DNA from: Mesocentrotus franciscanus
Taxonomy: Eukaryota; Echinodermata; Echinoidea; Camarodonta; Strongylocentrotidae
Direction: 5' to 3'
Length of the DNA stretch: 64,000 nucleotides
NCBI GenBank assembly: GCA_037976565.1
Contig: CP137672.1
Location: 26,562,877-26,626,876, forward strand
Positions 10,649-21,986 of this stretch are shown here, in pieces. The translations under genes were made by a program, and so were the position numbers. The notes below the pieces were generated by a model. That model was not told the origin of the DNA and ran no database searches. It saw only the letters and a program-made list of their open reading frames with translations. Positions within the stretch are counted from its first letter, which is position 1. Every line of letters begins with the position of its first letter.

Positions 10649-11064
10649 CAGGGTTCCCAGGTCATGGAAAAACCTGAAAAGCCATGAAAAAAGAGAAGAA
10701 AAAAAATCTCCCAAAGGTCATGGAAAGTCATGGATATTGATTGTGGGTGTAGGCCATGTGTGGCTATGGCAGACTTCCAAATTGAACTGACAATGGGTGT
10801 GGTATTTGTACACCACCGCAACCGCAACCCATGCCAAAGCGGCACTTACCAGGACCCTGTTTTATAAAACTTGATATCAATAACAAGTTACTGTTATAAG
10901 CTACTGAAATCATGACATCTGAGTGGCTGAGAGCAAATTTGTCATAGAAATTCAGCATTTGTTTTAGATAAATAATTACAAGTTTGATGAAACAGGCCCC
11001 TGGTCATGAAAAGGCAAAAATGGAAAGTCATGGGACTTTGGTTCTCAAATTTCTGGGAACCCTG
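10649..11064. mobile_element. MITE with CAGGGTTCCCAG ends
   Basis: CAGGGTTCCCAG at 10649 is inverted as CTGGGAACCCTG at 11053-11064. Next to each end are related GTCATGG / CATGGAAAGTCATGG stretches. The CAGGG start is hAT-like, but the flanking 8 bp do not match. Another MITE is nested inside (10853-11000). Confidence 0.7.
10853..11000. mobile_element. Nested MITE (CCTGTTTTATAAAAC ends), copy 1
   Basis: CCTGTTTTATAAAACTTG at the left is inverted as CAAGTTTGATGAAACAGGCC at the right. The interior (GATATCAATAACAAGTTA, GAGAGCAAATTTGTCATAGA) is shared with the element at 14626-14777. Confidence 0.8.
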
Positions 11065-11066
11065 TC

Positions 11067-11224
11067 CTGGGGTGTTTCACAAAGCCTTTTTTCAATGACA
11101 AATGACAAAAAAAAAACAATCAGTGACAAATCTGCTGATAACCAATCAAAAGCAAGGATTCCAGTAGCTTATAACAAAAACTGTCATTTGTCACTGATGA
11201 CAGGTTTTGTGAAACACCCCCCAG
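11067..11224. mobile_element. MITE with CTGGGGTGTTTCACAAAG ends
   Basis: CTGGGGTGTTTCACAAAGCC is inverted as GGTTTTGTGAAACACCCCCC. The internal arms (AATGACAAATGACA / TGTCATTTGTCACTGATG) are also inverted. It abuts the right end of the CAGGGTTCCCAG element. Confidence 0.75.
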
Positions 11225-13488
11225 CAGGGTTGCTCATATGATTAAGGTTATAGGTTATTATTTGGATGGAAGAATATGATTATTTTACCTTATTTTTATT
11301 ATGCTTTGGTCAGTATTTTATATATCAAACAGTAATTTTGTCAGTGCAAACTTATTTTGTGGACATTAATTAATTCAGTGAAAAAAGTGTATTAAGGGTT
11401 AATATAGGTTCCAGGGAAAAAAATATTAAAAAAATTTCGGGTGCTACTTTTCAAGCTTGCTTGCATGAAAATAACACTCTTTAATTTGTTTTGCATTGAA
11501 CTCTATGCAAATTTTTTTGGGCTCTTTTATGACTTTCGGGGGCTCTTTTTGGCATTTCGAGGGCAAAATCGCCCCGAGCCCCCGTGTATTTTTTCCCTGA
11601 TAGGTTCTACCCAGTGAAAGAAAGTAAAAAGTACCTTTCTAGAAGTTTTATCCTTTTCAAATAATCAGAAAAATGGGATTATATTTCAATGGCCTGATAA
11701 GATATTACATTTCCTCCTTTTGCTCATAATGTTGAGTTTTGATGCCATGTTTTGCCATTTGTTTGTCAAGAAAGTGAATTCAAAATTTAGTTCCATGTTC
11801 TGTGTCATTCAATAACACTCAAATGTTAAAATCAACGTTCAAAAGGGCAGTGGAGTGACAACACTTTCAAAATGGTAATTATACACTTTGAACATGCTGG
11901 AGTCAACCTTTATGCTATTGGAAACAGCATGTTAAAAGTGTAAATCGACCATTAAAAAAAAAAGTTATTTGTTTGCCTTTCAAATGTTGATTTAACATTC
12001 AAGTTTATAGGAGTAAAAATAGAAATTTGCTCACTTTCTCAATATCAAGTGTCACAAGGCTGCAGGGGTATTTATGATGTTTCTTAGCTGAAGAGTCTTG
12101 ACAATTTAATTTTGAGCTGTTAAAAAAGCTATCATATTCGTTAGTAATTTATCCTATATAGATAACTGACATATGCAATAAAAGGGGAAGTTCAGCCTGC
12201 AGTCAATTTTAGTTCCATAAAAGCAGAAAAATCAGATCAAACGGGTCAGTGAAAGCTTTAGATTAATCTGTCAAGAAATAGGAAATTCATGGTTCTGTAA
12301 GTTTTGATATCATTAAACAAATCAGTAACTTAATGATTTCCTTTGCAAAAATACACTCCATTCGCTCAGTACCGACAAATTTATGAATTTCAATTCTCAT
12401 CCAAATTCTGCCCAAAATGTATCTCTGAAAATGCATTCTTATAAGGCCCTTCTTAATGACAAACATAATATATTCCTTAATGATAATTTAAGAGTTTAAA
12501 TACTATCTGTCTAGAATGGTTGAAATGGAAAAATTATTTTAGTCTGAATATTCTGAATAATTCTATTTAAAATGTGTTCTATGTTTACTTGGTCATTCAA
12601 AGAATATTGACAACTCTTAGAAGCCAATTGTTTGATTTACCAATATCAGGTGCTCTTTTGAATTTGGGTTAATTTGCAACTCATTTGGAAAACTTAAGAA
12701 AATTTGTTTAATTTTAAAAAATTCCTTTTTTTATAAAGAGTTCAAGGCCTCTATTTCAAGTTATATTTTTAACCCTTTGTTTTTCTTCAAGTATGATATG
12801 TGCTAGTGCAATTGGCTGTAGTGTAAATTTTGTAATGAAATTCCAGCTGCAGTTTTCTTGTTTTATTTTGTAATTAAATCAATTGAATGAGATGAAATCT
12901 AATGTGTATTTTTGTTTTGACTATATGAACAGTACAAAATAGCTTCCAATTAATGACACAATATTATTCAATATAATGTACAATTTGTCTTTATAAATAC
13001 TTGTATTAAAGATTGAAGCTAGTGAAATTTTGATGTGTAAAATGCATTATGACAATGAAATATTGATTAAATTTTAATGGTTTGGCTAGAAGGTGAAAGG
13101 GAAAATTTCCTTAATCTTTTTAGTGCTGTCAACAGTTCAAACACTTTTTTGTATGATTGATTTCTATAATAATAATTATATTTGCTTATATAGCACCTCA
13201 CACTTACTTTATCAGAAGTCTCTAATCGTTCTACAATCATGCAGCATTCTATAGAAGCTAGCCTTTCCTTTGTGAAATTCAAAATAGGTGATGAATCACT
13301 AAGTCAGATGCCACGAAGCGATGTTTTTCCCAAAATGAACAATAAAAACAGGGACACGTGACTCAAAACCTGTGTCACATGAAGTTGTATCTGTGATTGT
13401 ATGTGTGTAAACTTACCATTGCTATAACTAAGAAAATCAGCTTATAACATTACCTGTGCTAGCTTTCAAAGTAAGCAGGGGCAGATCG
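11225..13488. other. AT-rich noncoding DNA
   Basis: About 2.2 kb with no gene, no clear repeat boundary and only chance frames. At 11520-11600 a short G-rich phrase (GGGGGCTC, CCCCGAGCCCCC) interrupts the AT-rich sequence. Confidence 0.5.
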
Positions 13489-13531
13489 GTGTGTGTGTAT
13501 GTGTGTGTGTGTGTGTATGTGTGTGTGTGTG
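13489..13531. repeat. (TG)n microsatellite
   Basis: TG dinucleotides with two TATG interruptions. They give chance Cys/Val-rich frames. Confidence 0.95.
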
Positions 13532-14470
13532 GGGGGACATGGGTGTCTGGATTGCCCTTATTTATGTTTGCTTTTTCAGAGATTTTGGGAAATTAGCCCC
13601 CCCCCTTATGCGTTGTATAACCCTTTTTTCTTTTGCTTGTCAGACTTTTTTGGCCCATTTTCTACTAAAAATGAAATCTAACCTTGGGCTTAAATTCAGG
13701 TTCAACAAAGGAAGTTAGTCTGAGGTCTGAGTTTTTGTCAAAGTGATAATAATAGAGTCAGACTCGGGCTTATCAAACTGAATTTGTAGACTACAGACCT
13801 CTGGGTATTGGGCCCCCTTCCTGATATAAAATCATGGAGCCACCTCTGGTAAGTGTTGCGTATGCTATGTGACTGATTTTATTTTTGTACTTATAGTACT
13901 CCTTTGTTCCTTAATATCCTTGGGGATCTGTATGTGACATTTGTACAAATATTTTGCCAAAATTCAAGACTAAAGATTTGTTGTTTACCTTGATGTAATG
14001 TATATTTTGCTACCAAAAGAAGGAAAATAATATTCCACGTCTGTTGTTCAAAGCCAAAGTATTTGATAGTTCTTCTAAATCTTGTATGTTTCTCCACATT
14101 GTTCCTGTTTTGAGTATTAATCAATTTAAACCAAATTATATTAAAATCTCATTGATCATACTAAATCCTCTTCAAAGTAGAAGCGAGTATTTTCTATTTG
14201 CTTTGACCATCAAATTAAATCATTTGAAATGCAGTAATGTTAAATATATTGAATCGAATTGAATTGAATTGAATATAATAAATGAATGAATTATACATTT
14301 TATACATTAAATTTGAAAATAAGGTAAAGAGCTCCAAGAAGTCAGTGCTATGAATTCATTATTTTCTCTATATATGTTAATTTTAATTTATCAATCTGTT
14401 AATCATACAGATATTGTGATTTTCATTTTAATATAGAGATGTTGATTACTATTGAGGAGTTTAAGCCGAC
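13532..14470. other. Noncoding DNA
   Basis: No gene is seen. A short GAATT-type tandem run lies at 14251-14275. Confidence 0.5.
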
Positions 14471-14629
14471 CAGGGCCCCGCATAAAACTTACCATTGATG
14501 GTAACTTTGCCATCAATGGCAACTACCATGGTAACAGGGCTAAACAGCCAATCAAAATCAAGGGTTCCATGGTAGTTACCATTGATGGCAAAGTTACCAT
14601 CAATGGTAAGTTTTGTGCAACGGGCCCTG
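14471..14629. mobile_element. Foldback MITE with ~60-bp arms (CAGGGCCC ends)
   Basis: The left arm (14471-14531) runs CAGGGCCCCGCATAAAACTT and on to ACCATTGATGGTAACTTTGC. The right arm (about 14567-14629) is its near-perfect reverse complement, with a short spacer between. The arms carry shorter palindromes (CCATTGATGG, CCATGG). Confidence 0.88.
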
Positions 14630-14777
14630 GGCCTTGTTTCATAAAACCTGATATCAATAACAAGTTACAAGCTACTGTTATATGCTACTGAAATCATGGC
14701 ATCGGATTGGCTGAGAGCAAATTTGTCATAGAAATTTAGCAGTTGTTATAGATGACAAGTTTTGTGAAACGGGCCCC
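14626..14777. mobile_element. MITE (GGGCC...TTTCATAAAAC ends), copy 2
   Basis: CTGGGCCTTGTTTCATAAAA at the left is inverted as TTTTGTGAAACGGGCCCCAG at the right. The interior matches the nested element at 10853-11000. It abuts or slightly overlaps the foldback element on its left, so the two form a tandem MITE pair. Confidence 0.85.
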
Positions 14778-15422
14778 AGAATTTCCGCTCTCTAGGAAAA
14801 CAATGGTTATAATCAGTAATATGAGTAATTTGTAATTTCATATGATCAGAAAATAATGGAAGAAGTTTGTATCATTAAAATTGCCCAACAAGTCTAGACT
14901 GGAAGTGAAGAATTACTAATGTCAGGCTTCCTTCTTTTCAGATTAGAGGCATGTTGTATGTATCAGGAGTGTTTTGTGAGCGAATCTCAGGTATGCAGAG
15001 GCGATGCTTAAGGGGTGTGAGGGATGTAAAACTTCCCTTTTTCTGTCATCATTTAAAAAATGTTATTCATTTATTTATTTATTTTAAACATTTTGTTTGT
15101 TTTTGTTCAACAGTTGATGACCCAATTTCATTGCTCGTTCCATTTTAAAAATTTTTATCCTGGAGACAAAGTTTTTAAAATCTGGCAACCAGTTTTCACG
15201 AAAAATGTGAGAACCCTTTTTCTTGTTTGCTTCATGTTAATTGTTGGATTTAAAAAAAAAAAAAAAAACTTTTGGCTAACTTCCCAGCAAATTTGAGCCC
15301 CCCCTTCCCTTAGAAAATGATCTCGTGACACCCCTGCAGGTACATGTTCTACGATGTTTGTTGATGACAGAAACCCAGTTGTAGATTGCCACATTCTCCG
15401 TTAATGTTTAACAGTGGGAGAG

Positions 15423-15424
<2 letters not shown>
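14778..15424. other. Noncoding DNA with poly-A run
   Basis: Contains an A run of about 17 bases near 15251-15267 followed by a C-rich ATTTGAGCCCCCCC phrase, typical of repeat debris here. No gene is seen. Confidence 0.45.
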
Positions 15425-15459
<35 letters not shown>

Positions 15460-15484
15460 GAGGAGGGAGAGAGAGAGAGAGAGA
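15425..15484. repeat. (GA)n microsatellite
   Basis: AG/GA dinucleotides with a GGGGGAGGAGGGA interruption; a 16-bp (TA)n run lies nearby at 15555-15570. Confidence 0.95.
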
Positions 15485-15988
15485 TGGTGAGAGATGGTGA
15501 GAGAGTGTAAGAATTCAAACCTTTGTTGAGAGATGTATAGCTATAGATATGTCTTATATATATATATATAATTTCACGCAGACTTAACATGATCATGCGA
15601 TCAATTATGATTGTGCCATGTGGCGCGGTGAACTTAGCAGGGGTATCGACACAAGGAGATTGCTGTCAAAGATAGTAGTTGGAATACAGGAAGATAGTAA
15701 AAGATTCCAAGAAGAGAAAAAATTAGGAGTAACAACTTAGAAAAGGGAAAGGGAAAAGTAAGATAGAAGATGAAGCAAGTGAAGTGAAAGAGAAAGGAAC
15801 TGAAGAATAGAATGAACAGAGAGAAACGGGAGATTGAGGAATGGAAGGAATATATCGTCAGAGCCAACAGAGCATTTACTCTTATGTTATAAATAATATG
15901 AGTTAACGCCTTTTTAGCTCTAAACAGATGATATGCCCTTCTTCCTCTCAGCAGACGATGTAACTGATGTCGATCAAGAAAAGCAGCC
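15485..15988. other. Noncoding DNA, purine-rich
   Basis: Purine-rich stretch at about 15690-15850. At 15897-15927 there is an AGTTAACGCCTTTTTAGCTC phrase related to the right arm of the hairpin at 9181-9255. Confidence 0.5.
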
Positions 15989-16354
15989 GGGGGGTTTCAT
16001 AAAGCTGTTCGTAAAGTTACGCATGACTTTACGAATGACTTAAACATGAAAAGCCAAATGGGATGCTCAATCAATTTTAACTGCATCAATTTCCAATAAC
16101 CTCAATTAAATTAAGGCAAAAAATATACTTAGCTTAAAGTTGAACTGTGCAGATGTAGATTAACATTCTTATTATAACAATCATTTTTAATGCTAAGTGT
16201 ATTTTTGCCATAATTTAATTGAGGTTATTGGAAATATAAGCACAGTTTGTTAAAACATCAGGAAAAACTTTGGGCATCCTATCTGGCACTTCATATTCAA
16301 GTCGTTCGTAAAGTCATGCGTAACTTTCTGAACAGCTTTATGAAACACCCCCCT
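15989..16354. mobile_element. MITE family II (TTTCATAAAGCTGTTCGTAAAG ends), copy 1
   Basis: GGGGGGTTTCATAAAGCTGT followed by TCGTAAAGTTACGCATGACT is inverted at the right end, which closes with AACAGCTTTATGAAACACCC. The element is 366 bp. A second copy with the same ends and interior (AAGCCAAATGGGATG, GGGCATCCTATCTGGCACTT) lies at 48361-48686. Confidence 0.9.
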
Positions 16355-17278
16355 GATCACGGTTTCATTTTGCTATATATTATATACTGATCATTTTCAG
16401 CGTGACAGAACATTTGGCAGGAGCAGCCGCAAGTAATGTCCTTGCTTGAGAAAATGTCATCAATCAACGCGATGCCATTATACGTGCTGTAAGGCATGGA
16501 AATTGAATTAACCTCTTCACTCTTTGGCATTTTGGTTTTGACTTTCTTCATGGAAAAACCCTACTTGTGGTTGATCCCCGCGGAACGAACCCCCCACCGT
16601 ATCGCCATGTCTTCTTCGCCGGGTGAAATCATGTTCAGGAGTTCAAGACATCGGGTTCAGAGGCATAGCCGGACTTGTTGGATGAATCGAGGGGGGCCGG
16701 GGGGGGGGGGACATAATAATCACGGAGTTACACCCATTGGTAGGATTAAGGTATTGGCACCAATACGTTCTGTGAATGAATTAAACAAAATATATATAGT
16801 GGATAAAGAGGGGATGTCATGGTTCCTTTCGCCCCCTGCATGGCTATGCCTATAGTCAGGTTATCCGTACTGACCCTCAGCCCCGAATGCTAGAAGGCGC
16901 CTTGGAACGAAGGAATTCAGGAAACATTGAGTACGGCAGTTCATTGATCGGAGTCGTTTACCATGACAAATTATGAAACATATTTATGAAAACACTGGTT
17001 TATGTTCATTTTTCATATTTGATTTTACTCATAAGATGATTTTTTTTTAAATTCATGTGATTCTTAAGATTTTAAACTTTGCCTTTAACCTTCTCTGCTT
17101 GTTTGGTGATTACTAAAGTTCCTTCTTACACCCCGTATTAAACAGACTACACAACTATATACACTTTCGAGAACAGATGTATAAAGCTTCGTAATTCCGA
17201 TGCGACGATTCATAAAAGCGAACACACATATATTTTTAGATATCATAGTGCATTATTTCTAAAATGAAACAATGTTTA
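16355..17278. other. Noncoding DNA with G-rich repeat debris
   Basis: GGGGGGCCGGGGGGGGGG at about 16693-16710 and GCATGGCTATGCC-type phrases look like fragments of the hAT-like families below. A 64-codon minus-strand frame at 16357-16551 is discussed under findings. Confidence 0.45.
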
Positions 17279-17471
17279 TACAGTCAAACCTGTCTATAGC
17301 GACAACCCAAGGGAAACACAAAAGTAGTCTTTGTAGACAGGTGGTCTTTGTAAACGGGTTTCTTTAGTACATGTTTCAATGAGAAACTATTTTCAAGGGA
17401 AACAAAAAATGTGGTCTTTGTAGACAGGTGGTCTTTGTAGACAGGTGGTCACTAAAGCAGGTTTGACTGTA
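17279..17471. mobile_element. Tigger/pogo-like MITE with TA target duplication
   Basis: TA then CAGTCAAACCTGTCTATAGC at the left; GCAGGTTTGACTG then TA at the right. CAGT(C/T)NAACCT ends with a TA duplication are the hallmark of pogo/Tigger elements of the Tc1/mariner superfamily. The interior has repeated GGTCTTTGTAGACAGGT phrases. No transposase is present. Confidence 0.88.
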
Positions 17472-17955
17472 CTTCGGAAAGACTAAGACCTTACTGATTC
17501 TTCGGAAAAAAGAGCGACAGCCTTGTGGTATTTATTAATTTTATAAAAAAATAAATGCTAGTCAAGAGCTCATTCATTAAGTTGTATGTTTTTTTTTGAG
17601 AACATACAGGATAACATGAGAGAAAAATGATAGTGAATGTCCGGTGTTTGAGCAATGGCATATCTACGGGGAGGGACAGAGGGCACGGGCCCTGGCCCCG
17701 GGCGGCACTTGGAGGGTCGCAATAATCCCTACAGATACGCCACTGTGTTTTTAGAGATAAAGAATACAGAAAGAGAGACAATCAAGTGGCCCAAGTTGTC
17801 ACGAAATCATTTGTTTACTAAGCCACGTAATTTTTATTAAAGGCGATTCATTGGATCTTAGATCTTGACAAAAATATAAGTTCCGTGAGATTTCTCTGTC
17901 GATTATTTTGACTAATCTTTGGAAGATTTCTATCCAAAATGGGACGTCTTCAGGT
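17472..17955. other. Noncoding DNA
   Basis: No gene is seen. GGGCCCTGGCCCCGGGCGGC at about 17687-17706 is G+C-rich repeat debris. Confidence 0.45.
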
Positions 17956-18468
17956 CAGGCGCGGATCCAGGGAGGGCGAGCGGGCCTTGCCCTCCCCGCA
18001 AATCTAAAAGAGAGAGAAGGAAGGGAAGGGAAAGAGGAGAGAAAGGGAAGGAAAAAAAGAGAAAGAAGAAAGGTAGGGAGATCAGTTGCGATTTTTCCAG
18101 CCAACAAGGTGTAGATCGGGGGGGGGGGGCCCACACTTTTTTTGAAAAAAGTATATTAAAGAGAATTAAAAAGAAAGAGAGAAAGAAAGAAAAAAAGTGA
18201 CCTGCCAGTGGCACAGAATATGCTCATCTGACCGTGATTAAATGCCTAAAACCCCTGAGCTTCCGGGGGCTCAGCCCCCTGGATTCCACCTAGGGCCCTA
18301 AGGCGGCACCTGGATGCTCATCTGATGGTAATTTAATGCCTAAAACCCTGAGCTTCTCGGGGCTCCGCCCCCTGTACCCCACTAAAATTAGTGTCCTGCC
18401 AGTGTCACAAATAAGGTATCAAAATATGCTCATCTGACCGTAATTAAATGCCCATACCCCCTGAGCTT

Positions 18469-19239
18469 AAAGTTGAGAGTATTGCAGAAGAAGGCAATAA
18501 GGCTTATTACTAATTCTAATTATAGACATCCAAGTTCTCCATTGTTCCTTCGACTGAGAATTTTACCACTAAATGGACTTGTGTCGTTCAATTGCGTATT
18601 GTTTATGTTTAAACTTCAGTCTATGCCTCATGAATGTACGTTAAAAGATTTATTCCGTCAGAACTCACAAATTCATAATTATAATACACGTCAAAGGGGT
18701 CTTATTCATCAGCCTTTTGCTAGAACAAATGTCACTCTGACCTCTTTCCATATCTCTTGCATTAAAGAATGGAACAGTTTGCCTGAAGATATAAAAATAG
18801 TACAACTCTTTCTAGGTTTAGAAGGTTATCAAAAACGTACCTACTTGAAAGACTGACATAATTTTTTTCTTTGTAGACTTAATAATGCTTTTTGACCACT
18901 GAGGACCTACTCATCAGTGTGTTTGCTGTGTATGTGTGTTTGTGTGTGCGTGCGTGTGTGAGAGTATATGTGTGTTCTATATTCAGTAGCTTAGTATTTC
19001 CATCCCTTGAATATACGTTACATTCTTTTTATTCACCTAGCCATATTGTTAATGTATGTAGTTTGTAGACTTATAGGCCCCGCCCACAAGCTTAGCTTCT
19101 AAAGGGGTCCTAAAATCATTCATTATGTGATGTAATCAAGTTAATATGTTGTTTAATGTACTATTACCAGTCTCTTTTCTATTTAAAAGATTATATCATG
19201 TTTTGTGTGGTTTTGAATAAATGAACTTGAACTTGAACT
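18469..19239 (+). mobile_element. 5'-truncated non-LTR retrotransposon inserted in hAT copy A
   Basis: The insert interrupts a minisatellite unit and is flanked by a 7-bp duplication, TGAGCTT (18462-18468 and 19240-19246). It starts inside a coding region (see 18470-18856) and ends in a short GAACTT tandem tail after GAATAAATGAACTT. Severe 5' truncation, a short 3' repeat tail and a small target duplication fit target-primed reverse transcription of a CR1/L2/Jockey-like element. Confidence 0.88.
18470..18856 (+). pseudogene. Reverse-transcriptase C-terminal fragment
   Basis: The frame encodes about 128 residues and starts abruptly, without a natural start. Motifs such as LRVLQKKAIRLITNSNYRHP, HNYNTRQRG and IKEWNSLPEDIK are typical of the region after the polymerase domain in CR1/L2/Jockey-type non-LTR elements. 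It stops at TGA, 18854-18856. It is a dead fragment: no polymerase or endonuclease domain is present. Confidence 0.88.
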
Positions 19240-19495
19240 TGAGCTTCCAGGGGCTCCGTCCCTTGAACGCCAATTTCCGCTACGCTCTACCTGATCGTAA
19301 ATACTTTAGCCTCACCCACTTTGAAAAACGTTCAGCGGGGCCTGCATGTAACAGTGGGGTGATGCGGATTTTTTGTCTGCCCCAAACGTTACGCCATGTC
19401 ATTACGACACTGCTGGTCACCATTACGTACCAATATTTGGCTCGCATAGTTTTAAATTTGGGCCCACCCCCTACGAAATCCTGGATCCGCGCCTG

Positions 19496-20747
19496 CTTCA
19501 GGTTAAACCTTGTAAAATCCCTGGGAGGGTGGCATGCAGCACACCTTCCAGAGGACTTGGTGTTGGGAAGAAGGGCCTGTACTATCGTAAAAGGTAACTA
19601 ATAATCATGACAATGAGCTTTTCATTGAGAATGTGGTAATCATAGGCGGGTATGACACAGTGAATGTTTATAGGTATTAAACAAACATGATAAAATTAAG
19701 ACGAAAGAGTGATTTTTAAAAGGTTGATTTTTTATATAAAAGAAAACATGAGCTGAGACAACTGAAAGTGTATGTATGCTCCTAGAATGTGTTAGAACAT
19801 TCGAAATTTAAAAAATACAAAAATCGACTCAAAGACAGATTCTCGTAGAAAAGAGAGGAAAAATTGCCCCCCCCCTGAAAACAAAGCATCGTGAAATACC
19901 AATATCAAATACATTGAAGAATACGGCTCTGGTTTCAATTAATCAAATTAAATAATTTTTCAACGAGATCGGAGTATCCTTAGATGAAAGTAAAAACGGA
20001 AAAGCGTGTTTTATCGGATTTATAAACGATTTACACTACCATCTGATCACATCTAATATTGTCTCTTAAAGGGAGTGTAGCACGGCAATGACTGGTTAAC
20101 GCCATCTACGTCTTCTTTTGGACAACTGCACGTAAACGAATGGACTTGATTAACGGTAGTCAGCGACTTAATCTCTACATGGTCAGCGCGCTAGCGTTCG
20201 CGAAACAGACCGAAGTTCTCCTGACGCTTCGGTTTCGCGTATGTTGCACGCACGTGAATGCTGCGGTCGCGTCGTCCGTAGTCGTAATAGCGAGCTTTAG
20301 ATTTTGACACCGAACGACCTCGACTACGAGTGACGTCATTGTAATGCTCGTTGTTGAATCCACGTTGGGCCTCCTCTTGCTAGCGCTTTAGATTGTCACA
20401 CGGCGCAGTGCCAATGTTTAAACGCATGCGCGGTGATATTCGTTTGTCTCGCGACAAATTTTGTTTGTTAAGTCATATCGATATCGTATTGTAGATATCG
20501 ATAAGTCTGCACAGCTGTTTGAACATCAACTCCTTAATTTCGTCAAAAAAGTGAAATTAAATAGGTTAAAAGTAACGTGATTGATCAAATTCATAGGTAT
20601 TTGTTGTTTTCATTGCAGTCACATATATCTTCTTGAATTATAGTCTCACCAAATACTGTAGTATGATATGGCCGGCTTTGGCATTTGTGTGCAGCTCGTA
20701 GTCGTTGTGATCACTTCGAGAAAGGCCTAAAATTGGCCCGACTCCCG
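19496..20747. other. Noncoding DNA with a CpG-rich segment
   Basis: The segment at about 20040-20470 has many CG dinucleotides (GTCGCGTCGTCCG, GCGCATGCGC-like stretches), unlike the surrounding AT-rich DNA. It might be a CpG-rich promoter or part of a repeat. No adjoining exon is recognisable. Confidence 0.4.
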
Positions 20748-21038
20748 TTGTGTCTCTTTCCTGTTTCGTGTCAATTTTCTTATCTTTTTGGAAGTATTTT
20801 TCCTAAAAATGAAGACTTATAATATACACTTTCTCACGGGATTCACAATTGCATACAATTGCATACCGTACTGACGGTCCGTTGCGCGCGCGACCCACCG
20901 TCGGTACGGTATGCAGTTGTATTGTGCAGCAGTTTGCCGTGAAACCTGTGAGAAAGTGTATATTATAAGTCTTCATTTTACGAAAAATACTCCCAAAGAT
21001 AAGAAAATTGACACGAAACAGATAAGAAACATAACAAC
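20748..21038. mobile_element. Long near-perfect palindromic element
   Basis: Arms of about 100 bp: 20748-20850 is the reverse complement of about 20936-21038 with scattered mismatches and small indels. A conserved arm core is AATGAAGACTTATAATATAC. The centre is CpG-rich (TTGCGCGCGCGACC). This is a foldback MITE; no clear target duplication is seen. Confidence 0.88.
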
Positions 21039-21377
21039 TTTTAAATCATGGCCATTATTTGAAGAAAAGATGAATATTTACCTGATTTTTAGGTCTGTTT
21101 TAGTAGGCTATCTCTACGCAGGAGTTACGGGGTCAAAGTAGGGATAGGCTTCTGAACAAGCGCCCTCTAGGCTAATATACGGTTCCACTTACCAGATTGA
21201 CTGTATGATGCGTTTAAGGGTCTTTTCCCCCCCGTTTTCTTCGTCGAAATTAAACTCCGCTCTGTGTTGAAATTTTTGCAGCGCATATGCGCAGTAACAT
21301 CAGGGGGAACCCCCAGAACCCTGCCCCCTGTCGCGATTTCTTTTTCTTCATACGGATTACGATAGGCCTAGATGACT
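21039..21377. other. Noncoding DNA
   Basis: No gene is seen. It includes a G/C-rich phrase (GGGGGAACCCCCAGAACCC) near 21303. Confidence 0.45.
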
Positions 21378-21548
21378 TAATATTCCGAATGGTCGGGTAG
21401 CGTCGCGGTGCGTCGCGTTAACTTGAACGCGACCATTCCTCCAAAGCCCCGGTTTTGCCGAAAGGGTGCGTTGGGAGTGTCGCGTCGCGTCGCGTTGACT
21501 GGAACGAGACCATTCGTCCAAAGCCCCCGTTTTGCCAAAAGGGTGCAT
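21378..21548. repeat. Two tandem units of a CGAATGGTCGGG repeat
   Basis: Two diverged units share GACCATTC(C/G)TCCAAAGCCC then CCGGTTTTGCC-AAAGGGTGC. A single copy lies inverted at 24826-24945. The GTCGCG steps (GCGTCGCGGTGCGTCGCG) form a small internal tandem run. Confidence 0.8.
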
Positions 21549-21986
21549 TAATTAAAAAAAAAAGATGGAGAAGCAGAACTATCCGTTTATCGTACTTTTA
21601 GGTTGCTTGAACTATTTTTTATTTATTTATTATTTCACACAAAATAACCACGTGAAGTCAAACTCAGAAAGACACGAACGTGGACACACACGAATGCACA
21701 AGCACATAAGCCCATGCATACAATCATACAGATGTCGAGTAAAAATACCAGAGGAAATAATGCCAGAGGTAAAAATGCCAGTGGAAAAATGCCAGATGAA
21801 AAAGCTAGATCAGCCCCTGGGACGATGTAAGCTAGTGTATTTCAGGTGTGTGTGTAAATTCGATTGTGTTTGTAGACTATATACTATATAGCGGTCTTAT
21901 CATGAGGGGAGATGGTAATGATTTCTTTAATTAAGTATTATCAAATTTCCTTCCAAGGTATGCATCAGATTGCATTATTTCGAGTC
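21549..21986. other. Noncoding DNA
   Basis: A short internal repeat of AATGCCAGA-type phrases lies at about 21750-21800. The 108-codon frame here has no recognisable domain. Confidence 0.45.

Larger units (their letters stand above)
17956..19495. mobile_element. Non-autonomous hAT-type element (CAGGCGCGGATCC ends), copy A
   Basis: Left end CAGGCGCGGATCCAGGG at 17956; right end CCTGGATCCGCGCCTG, ending at 19495. The flanks carry a perfect 8-bp target duplication, CTTCAGGT (17948-17955 and 19496-19503), as expected for hAT insertions. Inside are a purine-rich stretch, an array of ~95-bp units (18215-18468) and a conserved right part (GCTACGCTCTACCTGATCGT). The element is split by a non-LTR fragment (18469-19239). 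It has no transposase. Confidence 0.93.
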
